Part shown: piece by piece, positions 31,271 through 39,343 of the stretch
How positions within the stretch are numbered: position 1 is the stretch's first letter
How the letters are laid out: the number at the start of each line of letters is the position of its first letter
Source of the DNA: Nannocystis sp.
Lineage (GTDB): Bacteria > Myxococcota_A > Polyangia > Nannocystales > Nannocystaceae
DNA: 64,000 nt
Assembly (NCBI RefSeq): GCF_016714285.1
Contig: NZ_JADJNN010000035.1
Coordinates: forward strand, 1-64,000
Reading direction: 5' to 3'
Position numbers and translations under genes: made by a program
The notes under the pieces: generated by a model
What the model saw: only the letters and a program-made list of their open reading frames with translations
What the model was told of the DNA's origin: nothing
Databases searched by the model: none

Positions 31271-32257
31271 ATGTCGACGGCACGGCGTGCTATGTCGCCT
31301 CGCGTGACGCTCTCCGGGCACCTGTGGACCCTCGGACCGAACCTGCGACACCGGGCCAGGCCCCTGGCGCCGCCGCCGGGCGAGCCGTGGTCGACGACGC
31401 TGCAGGACCCGCGGCTGGGCGCGCTGCGTTTGCGCGGGGTCCTGCACCGATCGGCCACGCCGAGCCGGGCGCTGTGCGTGCTGGTCCACGGGCTCGGGGG
31501 GGCGATCGACAGCCACTACGTCGTGCGCGCGGCGCAGGCGGCGGTCGACTCGGGGCTCGACTGCCTGCGCCTGGCCTTGCGCGGCGCCGATCGCGAGGGC
31601 GACGACTTCTATCACGCGGCCCTCACCGCGGACCTCGAGGCGGCGCTGGCCTCCCCTGCCCTCGCGGCGTACGAGCACCTGTACGTGCTCGGCTTCTCGC
31701 TCGGCGGCCACGTGACGCTGTGTCACGCGCTGCGGCCGAGCGACCACCGGCTGCGGGCGGTGGCCAGCGTGTGCGCGCCGCTCGACCTCGCGGCCAGCTG
31801 CGCGGCGATCGACCACCCGCGGGCGGCCTTCTACTGCCGCCACGTGCTGGACGGGCTCAAGGAGATCTACGCCGAGGTCGCGCGCCGACGCCCGGTGCCG
31901 ACGCCGATGGCCAGCATCCGCCGGCTGACGACGATCCGCGGCTGGGACCGCCTGGCCGTGGTCCCGCGCTTCGGCTTCGTCAGCGTCGGCGACTATCACA
32001 GCTCGTGCAGCGTCGGGCCGCGGCTCGCACAGGTCCAGGTGCCGGCGCTGATCGTGTCTGCCACGGCTGACCCGATGATCCCGGCGGCCACCATCGCGCC
32101 GCACGTGGCTGGCCTGCCGCCGATCGTCACCCACTGCTGGATCGATCGCGGGGGCCACGTCGGCTTCCCCGGGTCGCTGCGCCTGGGCCTCGCCGGGCCC
32201 GAGGCCCCGCCCGGGCTGGCGCCTCAGGTGCTCGCGTGGTTGCGTCGGCACGCATGA
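31271..32257 (+). CDS. Alpha/beta hydrolase, YheT-like
   Basis: A 328-residue soluble hydrolase. The nucleophile elbow is VLGFSLGGHV, the oxyanion region VLVHGLGGAIDSHYV, the acid is likely the Asp in SATADPMIP and the His is in DRGGHVGFPG. The pattern fits the YheT/ABHD1 group of esterases. The substrate is unknown. I start at ATG 31271, with GGAAG 5 nt upstream. A GTG at 31304 (giving MTLSGHLW) is possible because conserved sequence begins about there. The rhomboid gene follows within 25 nt. Confidence 0.85.
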   Translation: MSTARRAMSPRVTLSGHLWTLGPNLRHRARPLAPPPGEPWSTTLQDPRLGALRLRGVLHRSATPSRALCVLVHGLGGAIDSHYVVRAAQAAVDSGLDCLRLALRGADREGDDFYHAALTADLEAALASPALAAYEHLYVLGFSLGGHVTLCHALRPSDHRLRAVASVCAPLDLAASCAAIDHPRAAFYCRHVLDGLKEIYAEVARRRPVPTPMASIRRLTTIRGWDRLAVVPRFGFVSVGDYHSSCSVGPRLAQVQVPALIVSATADPMIPAATIAPHVAGLPPIVTHCWIDRGGHVGFPGSLRLGLAGPEAPPGLAPQVLAWLRRHA

Positions 32258-32281
32258 GTGCTTCTGGTTTACCCTGACCGC

Positions 32282-33475
32282 GTGAGCGCCCCGGCGAGCC
32301 CCAGCAGCGCGGAGTCGGCGGCGCTCTCGGCCCAGTGCCCGGCGTGCAGCCTGCACGCGCTGGTGCCGGTGCACCTGCGATCGGACCGGCCGCATCACTG
32401 GCGGCAGACGCCGCAGCCGGTGGCCGGCGGGATGACGCTCGACACCTGCCCGGTGTGCTTCGGGGTGTGGCTCGACGCCGGTGAGATCGACGCGCTCGGC
32501 GACGCGGAGATCGACCCGGCCTTCCTCAAGACGCTGGTCGGACAGTCGGCGAATCGCATGTGCCCGCGCGGGCACGGCTTCATGATGGAGCACCTGCTGC
32601 CGGGGCTGCTGCGCACGCCGATCGACCGCTGCCCGCGCTGCAAGGGGCTGTGGCTCGACGGCTACGAGCGCCACGCGCTGGCCCGCTCGAGCACCCGCGA
32701 GGGCCAGGAGGACCAGGCGGTGCAGCTGGCGCGGCGCGGCCTGATCTGGGCGGCGCAGCTGCTGACACACCTGCCGATCGAGGTCGAGAACCCGGCGCGC
32801 GGGACCCCGTGGGCGGTGTACGGCCTGTGCGCGCTGCTCGTCGGCATGTACATCCTCTCGGTCGAGGGCGTGCTGTTCGCCCGCGAGTGGGCGATGGTCG
32901 CCGGCCAGGTCGTACGCGAGCCGATCCACGCGTACACGCTGTTCACCCACGCGTTCTTCCACGCCGACTGGTTCCACCTGCTCGGCAACCTCTACTTCCT
33001 CTACGTGTTCGGCGACAACGTCGAGCACCTGTTCGGGCGGCGCCGCTTCCTGCTGCTGTTCGTCGGCGGGGCGCTGGTCGGCGGGGTGCTGCAGCTGCTG
33101 CTCTCGCGGGCCACCGCGGCGCCGGTGATCGGGGCCTCGGGTGCGATCGCCGGGGTGACCGCGGCGTACCTGTGGATCTTCCCGCGGGCCCGGCTGCTGC
33201 AGACGATCCCGTTCATCTACATTCAGGTGAAGATCCCAGCGTGGGTCTACCTCGGGGTGTGGATCGGCTTCCAGGCCGTGATGGCCTTCTTCTCGGACGC
33301 GATCCAGTTCGCGTGGTTCTCGCACCTCGGCGGCTTCCTCCACGGGCTCGTGCTCACGCCCTGGGTGCTCCGCTGGCGCCGCAAGCAGGTCGCGGCGCAG
33401 GTCCGCTTCAAGTCGGCGGCGGCGATCTTCGGCCGGCTGCCAAAGCCGCGTCCGCGGCCCGCCGCGCCCCATTGA
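32282..33475 (+). CDS. Rhomboid protease with two N-terminal zinc ribbons
   Basis: Intramembrane serine protease, 397 residues. The N-terminal third holds two TFIIB-type zinc ribbons: CPAC...CPVCFGVWLDAGEI and CPRGH...CPRCKGLWLDGYE. Then come six spans with rhomboid signatures: HLLGNLYFLYVFGDNVEHLFG, the catalytic Ser in VIGASGAIAGV and the catalytic His in HLGGFLHGLVL. A basic Pro-rich tail ends the protein. Two GTG starts are possible (32258 and 32282), neither with a clear SD. Substrates are unknown. The ribbons face the cytoplasm if topology is standard. Confidence 0.9.
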   Translation: MSAPASPSSAESAALSAQCPACSLHALVPVHLRSDRPHHWRQTPQPVAGGMTLDTCPVCFGVWLDAGEIDALGDAEIDPAFLKTLVGQSANRMCPRGHGFMMEHLLPGLLRTPIDRCPRCKGLWLDGYERHALARSSTREGQEDQAVQLARRGLIWAAQLLTHLPIEVENPARGTPWAVYGLCALLVGMYILSVEGVLFAREWAMVAGQVVREPIHAYTLFTHAFFHADWFHLLGNLYFLYVFGDNVEHLFGRRRFLLLFVGGALVGGVLQLLLSRATAAPVIGASGAIAGVTAAYLWIFPRARLLQTIPFIYIQVKIPAWVYLGVWIGFQAVMAFFSDAIQFAWFSHLGGFLHGLVLTPWVLRWRRKQVAAQVRFKSAAAIFGRLPKPRPRPAAPH

Positions 33476-33495
33476 GCCGGCCCGCCGCGGACGCG

Positions 33496-33501
33496 TATAC
33501 T
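33496..33501 (+). promoter_or_regulatory. Candidate -10 element of the kinase gene
   Basis: TATACT ends 11 nt before the GTG start of the Ser/Thr kinase, with no SD between. Transcription from it would give a leaderless or near-leaderless mRNA. No good -35 is visible. Confidence 0.4.
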
Positions 33502-33512
33502 GCCGCCGACCC

Positions 33513-35000
33513 GTGACCTCCGCGCCCACCACCCCGGAAGGGAACAGCCCGCCGTGGATCGGCCAGGTGCTCGACGGCCGCTACCAGATCCGCGAGCTGC
33601 TCGGCGAGGGCGGGATGGGTGCGGTGTACATCGCCGAGCACCTGAGCCTGCGCAAGCAGGTCGCGCTCAAGGTGATCCGGGCCGAGTTCGCGGGCAACGA
33701 GGAGATCGCGGCCCGCTTCACGCGCGAGGCGATGGCGACCGCGCAGCTCGACCACCCGAACGTCGCCAGCGCCCTCGACTACGGCACCCTGCCCGACGGC
33801 GGGGCCTACCTGGTGACCCAGCTGGTCCGCGGCCGCAGCCTCGAGAGCCACCGCAGCGCGGGCGTCATGGCGTGGCGGCAGGCCTGCGAGGTCGGGGCCC
33901 AGATCGCCGACGCGCTGGCGGCCGCGCACGCGATCGGCATCGTGCACCGCGACCTGAAGCCCGACAACATCCTGCTCGAGCCGCGCGACGACGGCAGCTT
34001 CCTCGCCAAGGTCCTCGACTTCGGCATCGCCCGGGTCACCCAGACCACGGGCCTGCCGACCACCGACCTCACGCGCATGGGCGCGGTGATCGGCACGCCG
34101 GGCTACATGGCGCCGGAGCAGGCGATGGGCGAGAAGGTCGACTTCAGCGTCGACATCTACGCGCTCGGCGTGATCCTGTGGGAGTGCATGGCCGGGCGGG
34201 TGCTGTGGGACGGGCCGACGGTGTCGGACCTGTTCACCGCGCAGCTGGCCGGGCCGGCGCCGCCGCTGGCCAGCGTGGTCGCCAACCTGCCGCCGGAGCT
34301 CAGCGCGCTGGTCGACCTGATGCTCGACCGCAACCCGAAGCGGCGGCCCGAATCGGCGCGGCAGGTCCGCGACGCGCTGCGCCGCATGTCGCACGGCACG
34401 CTGATCCAGCAGCCCTCCGCGAGGCCACCGGCGATCCCGGCGAAGGCCCAGCAACGGGCGCCGCTGTACCTCGCCGGCGGGCTGTTCGCGGCCTTGCTGG
34501 TGGTGACGTTGATCGTCGCCGCGCGCAGCGAGCCCTTCACGGAGCCGGACGCGAAGTCGGCGGTGCCGGGCGTCACCGCGGACGGCGGGGCTCCGCCTGT
34601 CCCGAAGGACATGGCCGATCCGACAGGTCCCGTGAGACAGCCCGGTGAGGCGATCCCGGAGGCGATCGCGGTCCAGGTCCAGACCCTGCTGACGAGCGAC
34701 GACCGGCGCGTGCGCAAGGCCGCGGCCGACGCGGTGCTGGCCCACGCGCCGCAGGACGCGGTGCCGCTGTTCGCCCGCAACCTGGCGTGGCTGGACAAGA
34801 CCAGCAGCTGCGAGGGCAAGCGGACGGTGATCAAGAAGATGGCCGAGGCCGGCGACCCGCGGGCGCTGGCGGGCCTGCGGGCGCTGAGCAAGACGCCGCG
34901 CAAGGGCTGCGGCATCTTCAACAGCGAGGACTGCAACGAGTGCCTGCGCGAGGCGCTGGGCAAGACGATCGGCGAGCTCGAGGCCAAGCCGGCGCCATGA
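33513..35000 (+). CDS. Membrane Ser/Thr kinase with extracytoplasmic HEAT-like tail
   Basis: A 495-residue Hanks-type kinase. All catalytic elements are present: GEGGMGAVY loop, Lys53, HRDLKPDN (Asp147), DFG (169-171), GTPGYMAPEQ. A Pro-rich juxtamembrane part leads to one span (about residues 317-337, APLYLAGGLFAALLVVTLIV). Outside the membrane a linker contains an exact palindrome copy (34597-34612, read as VPKD). A helical HEAT-like domain follows (DDRRVRKAAADAVLAHAP... AGDPRALAGLRAL) and ends in a cysteine-containing segment (CGIFNSEDCNECL). The ligand and substrates are unknown. It converges on the thioredoxin gene with an 18-nt gap. Confidence 0.93.
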   Translation: MTSAPTTPEGNSPPWIGQVLDGRYQIRELLGEGGMGAVYIAEHLSLRKQVALKVIRAEFAGNEEIAARFTREAMATAQLDHPNVASALDYGTLPDGGAYLVTQLVRGRSLESHRSAGVMAWRQACEVGAQIADALAAAHAIGIVHRDLKPDNILLEPRDDGSFLAKVLDFGIARVTQTTGLPTTDLTRMGAVIGTPGYMAPEQAMGEKVDFSVDIYALGVILWECMAGRVLWDGPTVSDLFTAQLAGPAPPLASVVANLPPELSALVDLMLDRNPKRRPESARQVRDALRRMSHGTLIQQPSARPPAIPAKAQQRAPLYLAGGLFAALLVVTLIVAARSEPFTEPDAKSAVPGVTADGGAPPVPKDMADPTGPVRQPGEAIPEAIAVQVQTLLTSDDRRVRKAAADAVLAHAPQDAVPLFARNLAWLDKTSSCEGKRTVIKKMAEAGDPRALAGLRALSKTPRKGCGIFNSEDCNECLREALGKTIGELEAKPAP

Positions 35001-35018
35001 GCCCGGCGATGCGACGGC

Positions 35019-35651
35019 TCAGCGGGCGAGCATCGACTCGACGCACTGGTAGGCCGCGGGGCGGCCCCAGTCGCGCACGTTGATGAAGGCGTGGACGATC
35101 TGGCCGGCGCGGTCGATGAAGTAGGTGTCAGGCAGCTTCTCGGTGCCAAACTGCTTCTGCACCGCCTGCTGTGGGTCCCACAGGACGCGGACGCGGGTGT
35201 CGGCCAGGCTCATGCGCTGCAGGAAGGGGGCGATGAGCGCGGGGTCGCTGTCCATGCTGATCGCCAGGATCACGACCTCGTCGCGGCCGGCGAAGCGCTC
35301 GGCGAGGCGGTCGAGCTGCGGCCACTCGCGGATGCAGGGCTCGCACCAGGTGGCCCAGAAGTTGACGATCACGAACTTGCCGGCGAAGTCGGCGAGCGCC
35401 ACCGGCTGACCGGCGAGGTCCTGCACGCTGAAGGCCGGCGCCGCGACGGCGCGCGGTTCGGGCTCGAGCGAGCGGCACGGGGCCTCGCCCTGCGCGCGCA
35501 GGGCGGGCAGCAGCGAGGCCGCGAACACGAAGACGAGCAGGCTGCCGACCGCGATAAAGCCGAGGTGGGCGACGATGCCGAGGCCAGTTACTGAGCCCGG
35601 GCCAACGCTGGGGCCGTCGGCGTCGTCGGGGATGTCGGCGGGGTCTGGCAT
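35019..35651 (-). CDS. Membrane-anchored TlpA/ResA-like thioredoxin
   Basis: A 210-residue thiol-disulfide oxidoreductase. After a Pro/Asp-rich N-terminus comes one span (about residues 24-46, GIVAHLGFIAVGSLLVFVFAASL). The periplasmic thioredoxin domain has active site WCEPC (Cys103/Cys106) in NFWATWCEPCIREWP and the cis-Pro in EKLPDTYFID. TlpA/ResA/CcmG proteins reduce apocytochrome haem-site cysteines or oxidase CuA thiols. Since the ccm cluster lacks ccmG, this is a candidate for that job, by inference. It lies immediately downstream of the three DsbA-like genes. Confidence 0.92.
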   Translation of the reverse strand: MPDPADIPDDADGPSVGPGSVTGLGIVAHLGFIAVGSLLVFVFAASLLPALRAQGEAPCRSLEPEPRAVAAPAFSVQDLAGQPVALADFAGKFVIVNFWATWCEPCIREWPQLDRLAERFAGRDEVVILAISMDSDPALIAPFLQRMSLADTRVRVLWDPQQAVQKQFGTEKLPDTYFIDRAGQIVHAFINVRDWGRPAAYQCVESMLAR

Positions 35652-35652
35652 G

Positions 35653-37071
35653 TCAGGCGCCGGGCTTCTCCTCGGCGTCCGCCATGATCTTGTCGTAGAC
35701 CTGCCCGCGCGGGGTGCCCGCGTCGACCAGCTTCTGCGCCTTGGCCTTCTCCTCGTCGATGAGGGCGGCGAAGGACTCGAAGGGCTGGGCGCCGGAGAGG
35801 AAGCGGCCGTTGACGAAGAAGGCCGGGGTGCCGCGGGCGCCGAGCTTGTTGGCGACGGCCTCGTCGTCCTTGATCATCTGCGCGTGCTCGGCGGACTCGA
35901 GGTCGAGCTCGAACATCGCGGTGTCGAGGCCGAGCTCCGTCGCGTAGGCGACGAAGGTGGGCCTCGTCATGTCGCTGGGGTTGGCGAACAGCTTGTCGTG
36001 GAACTCGAAGAACTTGCCCTGGCGGTGGGCGGCGAGGGCCGCCATGGCGCCGTCACGGGCGGCCGGGTGCATCGGCAGCGGGCGCTGGCGAAACACCAGG
36101 CGGAGGTCGCCGGCGTAGGTCTTCTTGACCTGCTCGAGCGCCGGGTTGACCTTGCTGCAGAACGGGCACTGGAAGTCGGAGAACTCGACGATGGTGACGA
36201 GGGCGTCGTCGGGGCCGTGCTGCGGGCGGGCGTCGAGCGGGACCTTGTAGGTCTTGGCCGGGTCGGGCTCGCCGGGGCGGCGCTTGGCCGGGCCCTGGGC
36301 CCCGCCACCGCCGCCGCGGGTCGCCTTGGCGTCCTTCATGAGCTCGGCGTAGATCTGGTCGCGGGCGATGCCCTTGTCCTGCAGCGCCTTCACGGCCTTG
36401 AGCTCGTAGTCGATGATCTGCCGCCACTGCTTGGCCGGGAGCGCGCCGTTGTAGTTGTGGCCGTTGACGAGGAAGTAGGGCGTGCCGCTGAGGCCGGCCT
36501 TGCTGCCGGACTTGTGATCCGAGTCGACGGCGGTGTTGGCCTCGCTGCTGGCGCGGTCCTTGTCGAAGCGGGCGACGTCGAGGCCGAGCTGCTCGGCGTA
36601 CTTGCTGAAGTCGGCGTCCAGCAGGGCGCGCTGGTTGGCGAACATCAGGTCGTGCATCTCCCAGAACTTGCCCTGCTGATGCGCGGCCCAGCCGGCGCGC
36701 GCGGCCGGGGAGGCCTGCGCGTGCCCGGCGAGCGGGAAGTGCTTGAAGATGACGCGCACGTCGCCGGGGTAGTCGGCGATCGCCTCCTTGAGCGGGGCCG
36801 AGACCCGGGCGCAGTACGGGCACTGAAAGTCCGACCACTCGACGATCGTCACCAGCGCGTCGTTCGGGCCGATCTGGGGCTCGTCGCCGCGGAGATCGGC
36901 ACGGAAGCGGACGCCCTCCTCGAGATCGGCGGCCGGGACGAACCAGGTCTCCTTGATCCACTGGCCCGCGTAGAAGCCGACGCCGAGAGTGGCCGCGAAG
37001 CCGAGCACCGCGATTGCGATGGAGGCCGCCGAGCGCCTGGAGTTCGAGGTTTCGGGTTTTGCGTCGCTCAT
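35653..37071 (-). CDS. Membrane-anchored protein with two DsbA-like thioredoxin domains
   Basis: A 472-residue periplasmic protein. One N-terminal span (residues 17-35) is followed by two tandem DsbA/Thioredoxin_4 domains. Domain 1 has WSDFQCPYC (Cys84/Cys87) and cis-Pro in SGTPYFLVNG. Domain 2 has FSDFQCPFC (Cys302/Cys305) and cis-Pro in RGTPAFFVNG. A Gly/Pro/Lys-rich linker of about 40 residues joins them. Both active sites look functional, suggesting a disulfide oxidase or isomerase. The TlpA gene starts one base after its stop. Confidence 0.92.
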   Translation of the reverse strand: MSDAKPETSNSRRSAASIAIAVLGFAATLGVGFYAGQWIKETWFVPAADLEEGVRFRADLRGDEPQIGPNDALVTIVEWSDFQCPYCARVSAPLKEAIADYPGDVRVIFKHFPLAGHAQASPAARAGWAAHQQGKFWEMHDLMFANQRALLDADFSKYAEQLGLDVARFDKDRASSEANTAVDSDHKSGSKAGLSGTPYFLVNGHNYNGALPAKQWRQIIDYELKAVKALQDKGIARDQIYAELMKDAKATRGGGGGAQGPAKRRPGEPDPAKTYKVPLDARPQHGPDDALVTIVEFSDFQCPFCSKVNPALEQVKKTYAGDLRLVFRQRPLPMHPAARDGAMAALAAHRQGKFFEFHDKLFANPSDMTRPTFVAYATELGLDTAMFELDLESAEHAQMIKDDEAVANKLGARGTPAFFVNGRFLSGAQPFESFAALIDEEKAKAQKLVDAGTPRGQVYDKIMADAEEKPGA

Positions 37072-37196
37072 CGGGGTGCCCCTGGGTACCTGGGAAATTG
37101 TCGCAGCACAAGCGGAGCGCCCGGGGCGCTCCAGAGATGTCGCGCCGCCGGCCCGGGCTGCGAGCGGGCCGGACGGCGCGTGGGTGGACTAGCGCC

Positions 37197-39329
37197 TCAC
37201 TTCGCGCCGGCGGGGAGCGGGACGTTGGCGCCCGGGGCCTGCTTGCCGGCCGCGCCTGCGGGCGGAGCAGCGGCTCCTGCAGGCTTGGCGCCGGCCTTGG
37301 CGGCGGCCTTCTGGGTCGCCTCGAAGCCGCCCGCGAGCTCCTCCTCGAACACGCCCTTGAAGCGCTCGAAGGGCTGGGCGCCGCTCATGAGGCGGCCGTT
37401 GATGAGGAAGCCGGGGGCGCCGCGGACCTCCATCTTGGTGCACTCGGCCATGTCGTCCTGGACGCGCTTGGCAGTGCCGGCGTCGGCGTAGTCGCGCTCG
37501 AACTTCACCATGTCGAGGCCGAGCTGCTTGGCGTAGCCCTTGAAGTCGTCGTCGGAGCGCTTGGCCTTGTCGGCGAACAGCAGGTCATGCATCTCCCAGA
37601 ACTTGTTCTGGTTCTGGGCCGCGATCGCGGCGCGGTGGGCCGGCTCGGCCATCTTGTGCATCGGCAGCGGGTAGTTGCGGAAGTAGACCGCGACCTTGTC
37701 GCCGTACTCCTTGACGATCTGGGCCACGGTGTCGGCGCCGCGCTTGCAGAACGGGCAGTCGAAGTCCGAGCACTCGACGATCGTGATCTTCGGGTTCTTG
37801 AGGTTGCCCTTGCCGGCGAGGCCCTTGGTGATGACGTCGCGGCGCTTGAAGTCGGCGGGCGGCGGCGGCGGCGGGACCTTGAGCTCGGTCTCGAAGCCCT
37901 TGATCATCTCCTCGTAGAGCTTGTCCTTGGCCGGCTTCTTCTCGGCGAGGAACTTCTCGGCCTTGACCTTCTCCTCCTTGATCAGGGCGTCGAACTCCTC
38001 GAAGGGCTGGGCGCCCGAGAGGAAGCGGCCGTTGACGAAGAAGGCCGGGGTGCCGTTGGCGCCGAACTTGGCGGCGATGGTCTCGTCCTCCTTGATCATG
38101 ACGTCGAGCTTGGGGTCGGCGAGGTCCTTCTTCCACTGATCGATGTTGATGCCGGCGATCTGCGAGGCGTAGGTCTCGAGCGACTTGTCGTCGAGCGCCT
38201 TCTGGTTGGCGAAGAGGGCGTCGTGCATCTCCCAGAACTTGCCCTGCTGCGCGGCGGCCAGCGCGGCCTTGGCGGCCGGCTTGGCGCGGTCGTGGAAGCC
38301 GAGCGGGAGCTGACGGAAGACGATGCGCACGTCCTTCGGGTAGGTCTCCTTGATCTGCTTCATCGTCGGGCCGACGCGGCTGCAGAACGGGCACTGGAAG
38401 TCCGAGTACTCGATGATCGTGACCAGCGCGTCGGCCGGGCCGAACGCCGGGCGACCGTCGGCCGGGACCGCGTAGTTGACGGCGGCGTCGGGCTGGCCGG
38501 GGCGCGGCTTGTTCTCCTGCGGCGGCTCGACCCGCTTGTCCTTGGCGGCCTTCATGATGCGCGCGTACACCTCCTCGCGCTTGCTGCCGTCCTTGATCAG
38601 CTGCTCGGCGGCGGCCTTCTCCTCGTCGATGAGCTTCTTCAGGCCCTCGATCGCCCGCGGCGCGCCGCGCTGCCACTTGCCGTTGATGAAGAAGCTCGGG
38701 GTGCCGCGCACGCCGAACTGCTTGCCCATGTCGAGGTCGGCGGTGACCTTGCCGGCGAAGGTCTTCTTGTCCAGGGCGTCCTTGAACTTCGCCATGTCGA
38801 GCTTGAGCTCCTCGGCGTACTTCTCGACGTCAGCGCGGGTCATCGCCTTCTGGTTCTTGAAGAGGATGTCATGCATCTCCCAGAACTTGCCCTGCTCGCC
38901 GGCGGCCAGCGAGGCCTCGGAGCCCATCTGGGCGTCCTTGTGCATCGGCAGCGGGAACTGCTTGAAGACGATGCGCACGTCCTTGGCGTAGGCGGGGTCC
39001 TTGACGACCTCGTGCAGCATGTCGGTGAACTTCGAGCAGAACGGGCACTGGTAGTCCGAGAACTCGACGATGGTGACGAGGGGATCCTCGGCGCCGGTGT
39101 AGGCGTCCTTGTCGCCGTAGGTGACGCGGAAGCGTTCGCCCTGGACCTTGGCGGTCAGCGAGTCATCGACCTCTTCCATGGTGATGAGCTTGCCGGTGGC
39201 GCCCGGGGCCGCGGCCTCGGCGGTCTCTTCGGCCTTCTTGCCGCCGCGGTTGCCGGTGCACCCGGTCAGGGAGGAGGTGGTCAGGGCCAGGGCGGTGACC
39301 AGGAATACGGGGAGGCTGATGCTTTTCAT
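37197..39329 (-). CDS. Lipoprotein with three DsbA-like thioredoxin domains
   Basis: A 710-residue protein. The signal ends in lipobox LTGC (Cys24) and a short linker follows. Three DsbA-like domains have active sites FSDYQCPFC (Cys95/98), YSDFQCPFC (Cys313/316) and CSDFDCPFC (Cys525/528, with an extra Cys520). Each carries a cis-Pro motif (RGTPSFFING, NGTPAFFVNG, RGAPGFLING). Conserved internal pieces such as QGKFWEMHD recur, showing internal duplication. The C-terminus is Ala/Pro/Gly-rich. Three linked redox domains in one lipoprotein are rare. The physiological partner is unknown. Confidence 0.92.
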   Translation of the reverse strand: MKSISLPVFLVTALALTTSSLTGCTGNRGGKKAEETAEAAAPGATGKLITMEEVDDSLTAKVQGERFRVTYGDKDAYTGAEDPLVTIVEFSDYQCPFCSKFTDMLHEVVKDPAYAKDVRIVFKQFPLPMHKDAQMGSEASLAAGEQGKFWEMHDILFKNQKAMTRADVEKYAEELKLDMAKFKDALDKKTFAGKVTADLDMGKQFGVRGTPSFFINGKWQRGAPRAIEGLKKLIDEEKAAAEQLIKDGSKREEVYARIMKAAKDKRVEPPQENKPRPGQPDAAVNYAVPADGRPAFGPADALVTIIEYSDFQCPFCSRVGPTMKQIKETYPKDVRIVFRQLPLGFHDRAKPAAKAALAAAQQGKFWEMHDALFANQKALDDKSLETYASQIAGINIDQWKKDLADPKLDVMIKEDETIAAKFGANGTPAFFVNGRFLSGAQPFEEFDALIKEEKVKAEKFLAEKKPAKDKLYEEMIKGFETELKVPPPPPPADFKRRDVITKGLAGKGNLKNPKITIVECSDFDCPFCKRGADTVAQIVKEYGDKVAVYFRNYPLPMHKMAEPAHRAAIAAQNQNKFWEMHDLLFADKAKRSDDDFKGYAKQLGLDMVKFERDYADAGTAKRVQDDMAECTKMEVRGAPGFLINGRLMSGAQPFERFKGVFEEELAGGFEATQKAAAKAGAKPAGAAAPPAGAAGKQAPGANVPLPAGAK

Positions 39330-39343
39330 GCTTGGTGTTCTCT

